The position numbers were made by a program, and so were the translations under genes. The notes under the pieces were generated by a model. It was not told the DNA's origin. It was given only the letters and a program-made list of their open reading frames with translations, and did no database searches. From Streptomyces sp. MBT65 (GTDB lineage: Bacteria; Actinomycetota; Actinomycetes; Streptomycetales; Streptomycetaceae): a DNA stretch of 64,000 bases. Below are positions 17,938 through 26,861 of this stretch, one piece after another (position 1 is the stretch's first letter; every line of letters begins with the position of its first letter). The stretch spans positions 1 to 64,000 of the forward strand of contig NZ_JAENRY010000016.1 of NCBI RefSeq assembly GCF_016612545.1, in the 5' to 3' direction.

Positions 17938-17966
17938 GCACATGGTCACCCTCCGCCTCGCGGCTG

Positions 17967-19163
17967 TCACATCCGTACGAGTTCCCGCCGACGGCGTTCC
18001 AGACAGCCGCGCTCCGCCGCGCTCTCGGTCCGGGCGATGGCCGCTTCGTACGCCCGCACCGCCTCGGTGTCGCGGCCCAGGCGCCGCAGCAGATCGGCGC
18101 GTACGGCGTGCAGGACGTGGTACTCGTCGAGGTCCAGCGCGTCCACGAGGTCGAGCGCCTTGCGCGGACCGTCGACCTCGGCGACGGCGACGGCCCGGTT
18201 CAGGGCGACGACCGGGCTCGGGGCGAGGGCCATGAGCTGGTCGTAGAGCTGGAGGATCTGTCCCCAGTCGGTCGCGTCCGCGCTCGGCGCGTCGCTGTGC
18301 ACGGCGTTGATCGCGGCCTGGATCTGGTACGGCCCCGGGTTGTTCAGCCGCAGACACCGCCGGACGAGTGACTGGCCGTCGGCGATCAGTTCGGCGTCCC
18401 ACCGGTCGCGGTCCTGTTCCGGCAGCGGCACCAGCTCGCCGTCCGGGCCCTGTCGTGCGGTCCGGCGCGACTCGCTGAGCAGCATCAGCGCGAGCAGGCC
18501 GGCCACCTCGGGTTCGTCCGGCATCAGCTCGGACAGCAGGCAGCCGAGGCGCAGGGCTTCGGCGCAGAGTTCGGGCGAGCCCGTGTAGCCCTCGTTGAAG
18601 ATCAGGTAGACGACGGCCAGGACCCCCTTGAGCCGGTCGGGGAGGTCGGCGTCGCGCGGCACCCGGTACGGGATCCGCGCGTCCCTGATCTTGGCCTTGG
18701 CGCGGACGAGGCGTTGGGCCATCGTCGGCTCGGGCACCAGGAAGACGCGGGCGATCCGGGCGGTGGTGAGCCCGCCGAGCAGCCGCAGGGTGAGCGCGAC
18801 CTGGGCCTGGACGGCGAGCGCGGGGTGGCAGCAGGTGAAGATCAGACGGAGCCGTTCGTCGCGCACGGGACCCTCCTCGGCGGGCGCGTCGGACGCGTAC
18901 AGCAGGGCGGCCTCGCTGTGCCGGGCCGCGCGGGAGGACTCGCGGCGCAGCCGGTCGATCGCACGATTGCGGGCGGTCGTGACGATCCACCCGGCCGGGC
19001 TCGGCGGCACACCGGTCTCCGGCCACTTCTGTACGGCCGTGGTGAACGCGTCCTGGACCGCTTCCTCGGCGAGGTCGATGTCGCCGAGGAAGCGGACCAG
19101 GACCGAGACCGCCCGCCCGTACTCGGCACGGAAGACGGCCTCGATGTCGGTGTCGAACGGCAT
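17967..19163 (-). CDS. ECF-type sigma factor with C-terminal DUF6596/TPR-like extension (ECF42 type)
   Basis: A 398-residue protein from [48 protein letters not shown] (sigma region 2) through [21 protein letters not shown] and region 4 ([44 protein letters not shown]). A roughly 230-residue helical C-terminal domain with the conserved [28 protein letters not shown] signature follows. ECF42 members lack an anti-sigma factor, need the C-terminal domain, and sit beside DGPF/YCII genes. Here the ATG overlaps the YCII stop by one base (TGATG), indicating coupled translation. Confidence 0.93.
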   Translation of the reverse strand: MPFDTDIEAVFRAEYGRAVSVLVRFLGDIDLAEEAVQDAFTTAVQKWPETGVPPSPAGWIVTTARNRAIDRLRRESSRAARHSEAALLYASDAPAEEGPVRDERLRLIFTCCHPALAVQAQVALTLRLLGGLTTARIARVFLVPEPTMAQRLVRAKAKIRDARIPYRVPRDADLPDRLKGVLAVVYLIFNEGYTGSPELCAEALRLGCLLSELMPDEPEVAGLLALMLLSESRRTARQGPDGELVPLPEQDRDRWDAELIADGQSLVRRCLRLNNPGPYQIQAAINAVHSDAPSADATDWGQILQLYDQLMALAPSPVVALNRAVAVAEVDGPRKALDLVDALDLDEYHVLHAVRADLLRRLGRDTEAVRAYEAAIARTESAAERGCLERRRRELVRM

Positions 19164-19519
19164 CAGTCCTCGGCCGTGTTCATGAAGGGGCGCACCTCGA
19201 CGGGCAGCGTGGTGGCCCAGATCGCCCGCTTGCCCCACTCCAGTGCCGCGTCCAGGTCGGCCGCCTTGATCAGGCAGAGCCCGCCCAGATACTCCTTGCC
19301 CTCGGCGAACGGGCCGTCGGTGATCAGCACGTCACCGTCCTTGGGGCGCAGCACGGTGGCCGTCTCCGGTCCGTGCAGTCCACCGGCGAAGACCCAGGCA
19401 CCGGCGGCCTGGAGCTCGTCGTGGAAGATCTCCAGTTTGCGGACGATCTCCGCCATCTCGTCGGGCCCGGGCATCTGTCCGTCGGTCGGGGTGATCACGC
19501 TGAGCAGGTAGTGCTGCAT
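19163..19519 (-). CDS. YCII-family (DGPF domain) protein, ECF42 partner
   Basis: A 118-residue protein from [57 protein letters not shown]. It includes the diagnostic [14 protein letters not shown] and the Trp/Ile-rich C-terminal [19 protein letters not shown]. The start at 19519 is set by GGAGG 7 nt upstream; an ATG 12 bp earlier is less likely. YCII/DGPF proteins are the regular ECF42 targets or partners. Their biochemical role is not established. Confidence 0.9.
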   Translation of the reverse strand: MQHYLLSVITPTDGQMPGPDEMAEIVRKLEIFHDELQAAGAWVFAGGLHGPETATVLRPKDGDVLITDGPFAEGKEYLGGLCLIKAADLDAALEWGKRAIWATTLPVEVRPFMNTAED

Positions 19520-19539
19520 GACGTCCTCCATGGCACAAG

Positions 19540-19565
19540 GGGTTCTCGAACCCTCGGGGGTTCTC
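19540..19565. promoter_or_regulatory. Inverted and direct GGGTTCTC repeats before the YCII gene
   Basis: GGGTTC-tc-GAACCC (19540-19553) is followed by a second GGGTTCTC (19558-19565), 21-46 bp upstream of the YCII start. This could be a regulator site or part of the promoter recognised by the ECF42 sigma factor. The role is inferred from position only. Confidence 0.3.
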
Positions 19566-19609
19566 TCACCTCCTACACGAACGTCATGGTCCCGGATCGA
19601 CACCCCGCC

Positions 19610-20086
19610 TCAGGAAACCGGCAGGATTTTCTCCGCGCCTTCGTCCCCGTCCTGGTGTGCGGGATCCTGGTCCAGCGCCGCCGTGAGCCTCGCGAGCAGT
19701 CGTACGAGATCGCCGTGGTCGTCGATCGCGTCGAGCAGCCGGGTCTGGTCGGCGAGCAGGCGATGCGCGGCCCGCTGGTGGAGGGTGCGGCCGCGCGCGG
19801 TGAGATGGAGCAGGACACGGCGGCGGTCGGCCCGGTCGGGGCGGCGATAAACGAGATTGTCGGCGACCATCCGGTCCACCAGCTTGGTCAGACTCGGGGC
19901 GGGCATCAGGACCTGGTCGGCTATCTCGGTCATCGGATGGCCCTTGCCGTCCGCGCTGACCGACAGGACGCGCCACTGCTCCACCGAACAGCTCACTTCG
20001 GCCAGTACGGCGGCCATGCGCAGGCCCAGCCGCCGCTCGGCGTGGCTCAGCAGGTGGGCGAGGCCCGGCGACGGTACGGACGACAT
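19610..20086 (-). CDS. MarR-family transcriptional regulator
   Basis: A 158-residue winged helix: GLAHLLSHAERRLGLRMAAVLAEVSCSVEQWRVLSVSADGKGHPMTEIADQVLMPAPSLTKLVDRMVADNLVYRRPDRADRRRVLLHLTARGRTLHQRA. The recognition helix and the DRRRVLLHLT wing are canonical. It lies divergent from the AmiC-like gene at 20198 with 111 bp between starts. It might therefore regulate the AmiC-NCS1 pair, or act on unlinked targets. Confidence 0.9.
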   Translation of the reverse strand: MSSVPSPGLAHLLSHAERRLGLRMAAVLAEVSCSVEQWRVLSVSADGKGHPMTEIADQVLMPAPSLTKLVDRMVADNLVYRRPDRADRRRVLLHLTARGRTLHQRAAHRLLADQTRLLDAIDDHGDLVRLLARLTAALDQDPAHQDGDEGAEKILPVS

Positions 20087-20197
20087 TGCCGCTGTCCTTC
20101 CGGTAGGTCTACTGTGCGGTTCAGATTACGAGCCTCTGCGAGGGCGCCGGGGCCGGGACCGGTTTCCGTGCCCTCACGCCCTCACGGAGGTGGTCTG

Positions 20198-21280
20198 GTG
20201 CATCCCCTGCCGCCCGGGCGGATCAGCGGCCCGGTCAGGACTCTGGTCGTGGCACTGGTCGTACCCCTGCGGGGTCCGGCGGGCGTCTTCGGCCCGTCCT
20301 GCGAACTGGCCGCGCAGCTCGCCGTGGAGGAACTCAACGCCACCGGTGGGGTGTTGGGCCGCGAGGTCCGGCTGATCGTGGTGGACGGCGGCGCCCCGGC
20401 GGAGCAAGTGGCCGCCGAGGTCGAGGTGTTGGTGTCGATGCGCGCGGTCGACGCGGTGGTCGGCTGGCACACCTCGGCGGTCCGCAAGGCACTGGTGCCG
20501 CGTATCGCGGGCCGGGTGCCCTATGTCTACACCGCCCAGTACGAGGGCGGTGAGCGCACGCCCGGAGTGTTCCTGACCGGCGAGACCGACGCGGCCCAAC
20601 TCCTCCCCGCCATGCGGATGTTGGCGGAGGAGACGGGCGCGCGCCGCTGGTGCACGGTGGGCAACGACTATGTGTGGCCGAGGGTCACCGCCCGGGCGGC
20701 GCGGTACTACGCCCGGGAGTGCGGCGGCCGGGTGCGCGACGAGATCTTCGTGCCGCTGGGCACCCACGCGTTCGGCCCGGTGCTGCGGCGCGTCGAGCGC
20801 TGCGAGGCGGATGCCGTACTCATGCTGCTGGTCGGCGACGACGCGGCGCGCTTCAACAGGGCGTTCGCCGCCCACGGGTTGCACCAGCGGTGTCTGCGGC
20901 TGAGTACGCACATGGACGAGAACATCCTGCTGGCCACCGGCGCGGAGGCCACCGAGGGACTGTGGGCGGCGGCCGGCTACTTCGAGACCCTCGCGACCGC
21001 GGAAAGCCTTGATTTCAGCGGGCGTTACGCGGCCCGCTTCGGTGTGGAGGCACCCGTCGTGGGCAGCCTCGGCGAGTCCTGCTTCGAAGGCGTACGACTG
21101 CTGGCGGCCCTGGCCGAGCAGGCGCGGTCGCTCGACGTGGGCACCATGTGCGCGGTGGGCGGCAGCGTCTCGTACGAGGGCCCCCGGGGCGTACTGCGTC
21201 TGCACGGCAATCACCTCCGTCAACGGCTGTACCTGGCGCGGGCGGACGCCTTCGACTTCGACATCGTCGCCCAACTCTGA
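20198..21280 (+). CDS. AmiC/UrtA-like ligand-binding protein (Peripla_BP type 1), cytosolic
   Basis: A 360-residue protein from GTG 20198 (GGAGG 8 nt upstream). It has the type-1 periplasmic-binding fold: LVVALVVPLRGPAGVFGPSCELAAQLAVEELNATGGVLGREVRLIVVDGGAPAEQVAAEVEVLVSMRAVDAVVG, then RWCTVGNDYVWPRVTARAARYYARECGGRV. No signal peptide or lipobox is visible, so it resembles the cytosolic amide sensor AmiC rather than a transporter lipoprotein. No AmiR antiterminator is adjacent. The NCS1 permease follows after 212 bp on the same strand, suggesting that it senses the transported nitrogen compound. Confidence 0.8.
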   Translation: MHPLPPGRISGPVRTLVVALVVPLRGPAGVFGPSCELAAQLAVEELNATGGVLGREVRLIVVDGGAPAEQVAAEVEVLVSMRAVDAVVGWHTSAVRKALVPRIAGRVPYVYTAQYEGGERTPGVFLTGETDAAQLLPAMRMLAEETGARRWCTVGNDYVWPRVTARAARYYARECGGRVRDEIFVPLGTHAFGPVLRRVERCEADAVLMLLVGDDAARFNRAFAAHGLHQRCLRLSTHMDENILLATGAEATEGLWAAAGYFETLATAESLDFSGRYAARFGVEAPVVGSLGESCFEGVRLLAALAEQARSLDVGTMCAVGGSVSYEGPRGVLRLHGNHLRQRLYLARADAFDFDIVAQL

Positions 21281-21492
21281 CCTCCCCCACCCGCTCCGAT
21301 GGAGGCTACCTTCCCTCAGAAATAGTTTCCACAGGAAGCATTGATTAAATCTACGCGCGTCGCCAAAAGAATTTTGAAAGCTCTTCCATTTAAAACAGGC
21401 GAAACGGCCGGGAAACAATTCGGCGTGACTCTTCCGTCCAACTCCCCCGGGCCGTCCGGGAGATGACCACACCCGTGGAAGAAGGAAGTGTC

Positions 21493-23190
21493 GTGACGGA
21501 GATCGTCGACAAAGAGGCGCCGGCAACGGCAGCCGGACGGACCTACAACGACTGGGCGAAGAACGACACGCTGGAGGACTACTCGCTGCGCTACGCGCCG
21601 AAGTCCTTCCGCCGCTGGACGCCGTACGTGGTGGCCACCACCGCGCTCGGCGGCATCGCGTACCTCGCCGACTTCGCCATCGGCGGCTCGATCGCGATCT
21701 CGAACGGCTTCTCCAGCGCCATGGTGGCGATCCTGGCGGCGGCGGTGACGATCTTCCTCACCGGCATCCCGATCTCGTACTACTCGGCCAAGTACTCCAT
21801 CGACATGGACCTGTTGACCCGGGGCGCCGGCTTCGGCTACCTCGGCTCGACCCTCACCTCGGTCATCTACGCCAGCTTCACCTTCATCTTCTTCGCCCTC
21901 GAAGGCTCGATCATGGCCCAGGCACTGGACCTGGGCCTGCACATCCCGCTGGCCGTCGGCTACTTGATCTGCTCGCTGATCATCCTGCCGCTGGTGATCT
22001 ACGGCATGACCGCGCTCTCCAAGATGCAGGTGTGGACCCAGCCGGTGTGGCTGGTCCTGATGGTCGCGCCGTTCGTGTCCATCGCGATCCAGGAGCCGGG
22101 CAAGTTCTCGGAGTTCACGCACTTCGCGGGCAACTCCCCCACAGGTTCCGGCATCAGCATGCTCGGCGTCGGCGCGGGCGCCGGTGTGGCACTCTCCCTC
22201 ATCGCGCAGATCGGTGAGCAGGTCGACTACCTGCGCTTCATGCCCGACAAGACCCCGCAGAACGCCAAGAAGTGGTGGGGCGCGGTACTTTCCGCCGGTC
22301 CCGGCTGGGTGGTCCTCGGCGCGGCGAAGCAGATGGGCGGTGCCTTCCTCGCCTTCTACATCGCCGGCAGCGTGGGCCTGGCCAAGGCCAACGAGCCCAT
22401 CCAGCAGTACGTGCACGGCTTCAAGACCTTCGCCGCCCCGGTCGCCCTCGGCCTCGCCACGTTCTTCGTGATCCTCTCCCAGGTGAAGATCAACTCGACG
22501 AACGCGTACTCCGGTTCACTGTCCTGGTCGAACTTCTTCTCCCGCCTGACACACCGTCACCCGGGGCGCGTGGTCTACATCTTCCTCAACGTCGGCATCG
22601 CGCTGGCCCTGATGGAGGGCGGCGTCTTCGGCTTCCTCAACACGGTCCTCGGCTTCTACTCCAACGTGGCGATCGCCTGGATCGGCGCGGTCGTGGCCGA
22701 CCTGGTCATCAACAAGCCGCTCAAACTCAGCCCGTCCTACATCGAGTTCAAGCGCGCCCACCTGTACAACTTCAACCCGGTCGGCTTCGGCTCGATGCTC
22801 ATCGCGTCGGCCGTCTCCATCGCCGCGTACTTCAACGCGTTCGGCGACTACGCCAAGGCCTACTCGCCCTTCATCGCCCTGTTCCTGGCGATGGTCCTCT
22901 CGCCCCTGTTCGCGTACCTCACCAAGGGCAAGTACTACATCGCCCGCCTCGACGACCTCGCGGAGCCCCTGCTCGACGCGGACGGATACCCCTCGGCCGT
23001 CATCCTCAACTGCACCGTCTGCACAACGGACTTCGAACGCCCCGACGTGGCGAACTGCCCCTTCCACTCCGGCCCGATCTGCTCCCTGTGCTGCAGCCTG
23101 GAGAAGGACTGCCACGACTCCTGCAAGAGCGCCCCGGGTGCCACCGGCCCGGTGGACCTGGCGATGCCCGCCGTACGCGCGGCGGACTGA
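21493..23190 (+). CDS. NCS1-family (cytosine/purine/allantoin) permease with C-terminal cysteine module
   Basis: A 565-residue transporter: an N-terminal DTLEDYSLRYAPKSFRRWTPYVVATTALGGIAYLADFAIGGSIA, about 12 hydrophobic segments to residue 485, and IAQIGEQVDYLRFMPD within the core. A cytosolic tail follows, with eight cysteines from residue 507 spaced C-x2-C-x11-C-x7-C-x2-CC-x5-C-x3-C plus histidines, a likely zinc or redox site. The GTG at 21493 (AAGGAAG upstream) is preferred over ATG 21463, which has an RBS only 1 nt away. The 182-bp upstream region (21281-21462) is strikingly AT-rich and probably regulatory. Confidence 0.85.
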   Translation: MTEIVDKEAPATAAGRTYNDWAKNDTLEDYSLRYAPKSFRRWTPYVVATTALGGIAYLADFAIGGSIAISNGFSSAMVAILAAAVTIFLTGIPISYYSAKYSIDMDLLTRGAGFGYLGSTLTSVIYASFTFIFFALEGSIMAQALDLGLHIPLAVGYLICSLIILPLVIYGMTALSKMQVWTQPVWLVLMVAPFVSIAIQEPGKFSEFTHFAGNSPTGSGISMLGVGAGAGVALSLIAQIGEQVDYLRFMPDKTPQNAKKWWGAVLSAGPGWVVLGAAKQMGGAFLAFYIAGSVGLAKANEPIQQYVHGFKTFAAPVALGLATFFVILSQVKINSTNAYSGSLSWSNFFSRLTHRHPGRVVYIFLNVGIALALMEGGVFGFLNTVLGFYSNVAIAWIGAVVADLVINKPLKLSPSYIEFKRAHLYNFNPVGFGSMLIASAVSIAAYFNAFGDYAKAYSPFIALFLAMVLSPLFAYLTKGKYYIARLDDLAEPLLDADGYPSAVILNCTVCTTDFERPDVANCPFHSGPICSLCCSLEKDCHDSCKSAPGATGPVDLAMPAVRAAD

Positions 23191-23205
23191 CCACCGCGTC
23201 CCCAC

Positions 23206-23241
23206 CGCTCCGGCCCACGTCCTGCGACCTGGGCCGGAGCG
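23206..23241 (+). terminator. Strong stem-loop terminator after the NCS1 permease gene
   Basis: A perfect 12-bp stem CGCTCCGGCCCA / TGGGCCGGAGCG with a 12-nt loop starts 15 bp past the permease stop, before the acyl-CoA dehydrogenase-like gene at 23282. Confidence 0.65.
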
Positions 23242-23281
23242 TCGCGCGTGCCCGCCCCGCCGGATCGGCAGAATCACCCGC

Positions 23282-24310
23282 ATGACCTCGCACTCCCTCA
23301 TCACCCGGGCCCGCCGCCTCGCGGACGACCTCCTCACCCCGTACGCCGAACAGGTCGACCAGGAGTTCGTCCCCACGACCCACATCGAGGCGATCAAACA
23401 GTCCGGGCTCCTGGGCGTGAGCGCCCCCGTGTCCTACGGCGGCTCGGCGGCACCCGGCGCGGTGGCGCGGGAGACGGCGGAGATCCTGGCCGGGGCCTGC
23501 TGCTCGACGTGGTTCGTCCAGACCCAGCACCACACACCGGTCATGACCTTGGCGAAGAGCGAACTCCCGGTGCGGGAGCGCCTGTTGGGCCCGCTCGCGC
23601 GAGGCGAGCTGATGTCCGGGGTGGCGTACGCACACCTGCGGGCGTACCCCCGCATCCCCGTACGGGTGACACGGGAGCGGGACGGCTGGCGGTTCGACGG
23701 CACGGTCCCCTGGTACACGGGGTGGGGTCTGAACGACGTGATGCTGCTGGCCGGGGTGACGGATGCGGACGAGGCGCTGTTCGCGTTCACGGAGGCGCGG
23801 GAGCAGCCCGGGCTGCGCCCCTCGGCCCCGATGCGGCTGGCGGCACTTACCGCCTCCCGGACCGTGTCGCTGGAGTTGAACGACTTCTGGCTGCCGGACG
23901 ACGCGGTGGCCCTGCGCACGCCGTACGCGGAGTGGGCGAAGACCGACCGGCCGAAGCCCACGAACGCCTCACCGGCGGTGTTCGGAGTCGCGGAGGCAGC
24001 GCTCGCCCTGCTGGACGAGGACACCGCCGACCCGCTCCGCACCCGCCTCGACGAGGTACGCAAAGAGGCCTACGCCCTGGCCGAACACCCGGTACCGCAC
24101 GAGCACTTGGCCGAGCGGCTCGCCCTGAGGACGCAGGCGTACGAGGTGTTGATGACAGCCACGACGGCGGCCGTAGTGGCCGGGGGCGGCAGATCCCTGG
24201 CAGTGACGAGCACCGCCCAACGCCTCGCGCGCGAGGCCCTGTTCCTGCTGGTTCAGGGCCAGACGGCAGAGTCGAGAGCGGCCCACTTGAAGGCACTGGC
24301 CGACTCGTAA
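23282..24310 (+). CDS. Acyl-CoA dehydrogenase-fold flavoprotein
   Basis: A 342-residue protein from MTSHSLITRARRLADDLLTPYAEQVDQEFVPTTHIEAIKQSGLLGVSAPVSYGG. The N-terminal helical domain and the central beta domain (MSGVAYAHLR...GWRFDGTVPWYTGWGLNDVMLLAGVT) are present, but the C-terminal helical domain is shorter than usual (families run about 380-400). The catalytic Glu of true dehydrogenases is not evident, and WYTGWG replaces the usual loop. It may be a flavin-dependent oxygenase or a degenerate dehydrogenase; the substrate is unknown. Confidence 0.75.
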   Translation: MTSHSLITRARRLADDLLTPYAEQVDQEFVPTTHIEAIKQSGLLGVSAPVSYGGSAAPGAVARETAEILAGACCSTWFVQTQHHTPVMTLAKSELPVRERLLGPLARGELMSGVAYAHLRAYPRIPVRVTRERDGWRFDGTVPWYTGWGLNDVMLLAGVTDADEALFAFTEAREQPGLRPSAPMRLAALTASRTVSLELNDFWLPDDAVALRTPYAEWAKTDRPKPTNASPAVFGVAEAALALLDEDTADPLRTRLDEVRKEAYALAEHPVPHEHLAERLALRTQAYEVLMTATTAAVVAGGGRSLAVTSTAQRLAREALFLLVQGQTAESRAAHLKALADS

Positions 24311-24394
24311 TTCGCTTGACCCGGTCGCGGAGCGACGCTGCACTGTGGCGGGCGGCACCGGACGTGGTGCCGGTATCGCGGGGAGGCAGCGACA

Positions 24395-25630
24395 GTGGTG
24401 GAGATCCGTCCCACGACCGACGAGGACCTCGATGTGTTCGTCGACACGGTCCATGCCGCGTTCGGGCTCTTCCGGGAGACCCCGACCGAGGGCGGCGGTC
24501 TGTGGTGGTCGGCGCTCGAAATGGACCGCTGCCTGCTCGCCACGGCGGCGGACGGACGGCCCGTCGGCACCGCCGGCGCGTACTCCTTCGAGCTCACGCT
24601 GCCCGGCGAAGGCGCCGTCCCGGTCGGCGGGGTGACCGCCGTCGGCGTCCTTCCCTCGCACCGACGCCAGGGTGTACTCAGTGCGATGATGCGCCACCAG
24701 CTCACCGACCTGCGGGCCCGCGGGGAGTCCCTCTCCGTGCTGCTGGCCTCCGAGGCCCTCATCTACCGCAGGTTCGGCTACGGACCGGCGACCTACACCC
24801 AGCGCGTGACGGTGCCGCGCCACCGGGCCGCCCTCGCCCTACCCCGGGCGCGCGACACGGCCACCGGCTTGGCGTCCAGCCCGGCTTCCGGCTCGGTCGA
24901 GTTGCTGCCCCGTGCCGAGTGCGGCGAGATCCTGGAGGAGGTCTACGACCGCTACCGCCGCGCACAGCCGGGCGCGCTGTCCCGGCCGCACCACTGGTGG
25001 ACCCTGCGCGCGGGGCAGCCCCCGATCTCTCCGAAGCCTCGCTACGTCGCCGTCCACCGTGACGCCGCCGGGGTCCCGGACGGCTACGCCAGCTATGCGC
25101 TCGACGAATCCAAAACCCTGACCGTGGACGAGACCATCGCCACCGATGACGCCGTCTTCACGGCTCTGGCCCGGTTCGTGCTCGGCCACGACCTGGTCGG
25201 TCAGGTCGTGTTCAAGCATGTCCCGCCCGGCCATCCGCTGCGCTGGCAGCTCACGGACTTCCGCGCCGGAGAGGTGGGCGGCGACACCGACTGGCTCTGG
25301 GTACGGCTGCTGGACATCCCGCGTGCGTTGACCGCGCGGGGCTGGTGGACGGACGGCGAGCTCGTCCTCGACGTCGACGACCCGTTCCTCGGCGAGCACG
25401 GCCGATACCTGCTGACCGTCCGGGACGGCAAGGCCGACTGCGTCCCGACGGGCCGGGAGCCCGACCTGTCCCTGGACGTCAGCGACCTGGGCTCGGTCTA
25501 CCTCGGCGGCACCGCCCCGAGCACGCTCGTGCGAGCCGGACACATCAGGGCCCACCGCCCGGGCGCGCCCGCCCTCGCCGACGCGCTCTTCCGGGCCGAT
25601 CGCGCCCCGCACTGCCTGCACTGGTTCTGA
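24395..25630 (+). CDS. Eis-like GNAT N-acetyltransferase with C-terminal SCP2-like domain
   Basis: A 411-residue protein from GTG 24395 (GGGAGGCAGC upstream). The first GNAT domain (VEIRPTTDEDLDVFVDTVHAAFG...GVTAVGVLPSHRRQGVLSAMMRHQLTDLRARGESLSVLLASEALIYRRFGYGPAT) contains the acetyl-CoA loop RRQGVL. A degenerate second GNAT half follows, then a sterol-carrier-like C-terminal domain (LVLDVDDPFLGEHGRYLLTVRDGKADC...ALADALFRADRAPHCLHWF). Eis enzymes acetylate multiple amines of aminoglycosides or peptides. The terminal carboxylate Phe seen in Eis is conserved here. Native substrate unknown. Confidence 0.9.
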   Translation: MVEIRPTTDEDLDVFVDTVHAAFGLFRETPTEGGGLWWSALEMDRCLLATAADGRPVGTAGAYSFELTLPGEGAVPVGGVTAVGVLPSHRRQGVLSAMMRHQLTDLRARGESLSVLLASEALIYRRFGYGPATYTQRVTVPRHRAALALPRARDTATGLASSPASGSVELLPRAECGEILEEVYDRYRRAQPGALSRPHHWWTLRAGQPPISPKPRYVAVHRDAAGVPDGYASYALDESKTLTVDETIATDDAVFTALARFVLGHDLVGQVVFKHVPPGHPLRWQLTDFRAGEVGGDTDWLWVRLLDIPRALTARGWWTDGELVLDVDDPFLGEHGRYLLTVRDGKADCVPTGREPDLSLDVSDLGSVYLGGTAPSTLVRAGHIRAHRPGAPALADALFRADRAPHCLHWF

Positions 25631-25683
25631 CCAGGCGGCGCCCGGCCCCCGGCACAGCTCTGCCCAGCACAGCTCTGTTCCGC

Positions 25684-26826
25684 TCAGCCCGCGAACGGCA
25701 CCTGTGCCCCGGCAGGCTTTTGGTCGCCGACCGGGTGCCGCCAGACTCCCTCGGCGGCCAGCCTCGGCAGCACCCCTTCCCCGAACCAGTACGCCTCCTC
25801 CAGATGCGGATACCCGGACAGCACGAACTCCTCTATCCCCAGCGCCGCGTACTCCTTGATCCGCTCGGCGACCTCCTCGTGGCTGCCGACCAGCGCCGTC
25901 CCGGCTCCACCCCGCACGAGCCCGATCCCGGCCCACAGATTGGGATGGATCTCCAGCCCGTCCCGACTCCCGCCGTGCAACGCCAACATCCGCTGCTGCC
26001 CCTCGGATTCACTCCGCGCAAGCCCGGCCTGCACGGACTTCACGGTCTCGGAGTCGAACCCTTCGAGCAGCCGGTTCGCCTCGGCCCAGGCCTCCGCCGA
26101 CGTGTCACGCGTGATCACATGCAGCCGGATGCCGAACCGAAGCGTTCGCCCCTCCTTCGCCGCCAGCCCCCTGATCCAGGCGATCTTCTCGGCGACCTGG
26201 GCGGGCGGCTCGCCCCAAGTGAGGTACACGTCCACGTACTTGGCCGCGATCTCGCCCGCGATCGGCGACGATCCCCCGAAGTACACCTCGGGCACCGGGT
26301 CGGGAAGCCGTGCCAACTTCGCGTCCTCGACCCGCAGATGCTCACCCGCCAGGTCTACGGTCTTGCCGTCCCACAACTCCCGGACGATCTCCAGGAATTC
26401 ACCGGTGCGGCGATAGCGATCGTCCTTGTCGAGGAAGTCCCCGTAGGCCCGCTGCTCGTGGCTCTCGCCGCCGGTGACGACGTTGAGGAGCAGCCGTCCG
26501 CCGCTCTGCCGCTGGAACGTGGACGCCATCTGCGCGGCGAGCGTCGGCGAGACGAAGCCGGGCCGGAAGGCGACCAGGAACTTCAGGCGTTCGGTGTGCT
26601 GGCTGACCATCGCGGTGGTCAGCCACGCGTCCTCGCACCAGGCGCCGGTGGGCGTGAGGGCGCCCACGAAACCCAGGTCCTCCGCCGCGCGGGCGATCTG
26701 GCTCAGATAGGCGACCGTCGGCGGCCGGTCCCGTCCGGAGGCGGTGGCGGGAGTGCCGTGACCGCCTCCCACGACATGGCGGCTGTCGCCGTTGGTGGGG
26801 AGGAACCAGTGGAAGGTGAGGGACAC
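25684..26826 (-). CDS. ssuD: FMNH2-dependent alkanesulfonate monooxygenase (SsuD/MsuD)
   Basis: A 380-residue luciferase-like protein, close to the 381 of E. coli SsuD. It uses FMNH2 and O2 to split C-S bonds of alkanesulfonates, releasing sulfite and an aldehyde. Motifs are VSLTFHWFLPTNGDSRHVVGGGHGTP at the N terminus, VAFRPGFVSPTLAAQMASTFQRQSGGRLLLNVVTGG, the LYD-type GGSSPIAGEIAAKYVDVYLTWGEP, and ALVGSHEEVAERIKEYAALGIEEFVLSGYPHLEEAYWFGEGVLP. The GTG at 26826 has GGAG 8 nt before it. It is the last gene of the sulfur operon, 35 bp after the acyl-CoA dehydrogenase-like gene. Confidence 0.92.
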   Translation of the reverse strand: MSLTFHWFLPTNGDSRHVVGGGHGTPATASGRDRPPTVAYLSQIARAAEDLGFVGALTPTGAWCEDAWLTTAMVSQHTERLKFLVAFRPGFVSPTLAAQMASTFQRQSGGRLLLNVVTGGESHEQRAYGDFLDKDDRYRRTGEFLEIVRELWDGKTVDLAGEHLRVEDAKLARLPDPVPEVYFGGSSPIAGEIAAKYVDVYLTWGEPPAQVAEKIAWIRGLAAKEGRTLRFGIRLHVITRDTSAEAWAEANRLLEGFDSETVKSVQAGLARSESEGQQRMLALHGGSRDGLEIHPNLWAGIGLVRGGAGTALVGSHEEVAERIKEYAALGIEEFVLSGYPHLEEAYWFGEGVLPRLAAEGVWRHPVGDQKPAGAQVPFAG

Positions 26827-26861
26827 GTGGGGTTCTCCGATCCGGACTGTCCTGAAGGGGG

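Noticed and set aside
20174..21526. 450-codon minus-strand frame opposite the AmiC-like gene
   Set aside because: The plus-strand protein has a clear fold and RBS. The minus frame is His/Arg/Gly-rich with no recognisable motif.
25645..25675. Repeated GCACAGCTCTG copies as an attachment site
   Set aside because: Two short copies lie 16 bp apart with no integrase or tRNA nearby; more likely a slippage product.
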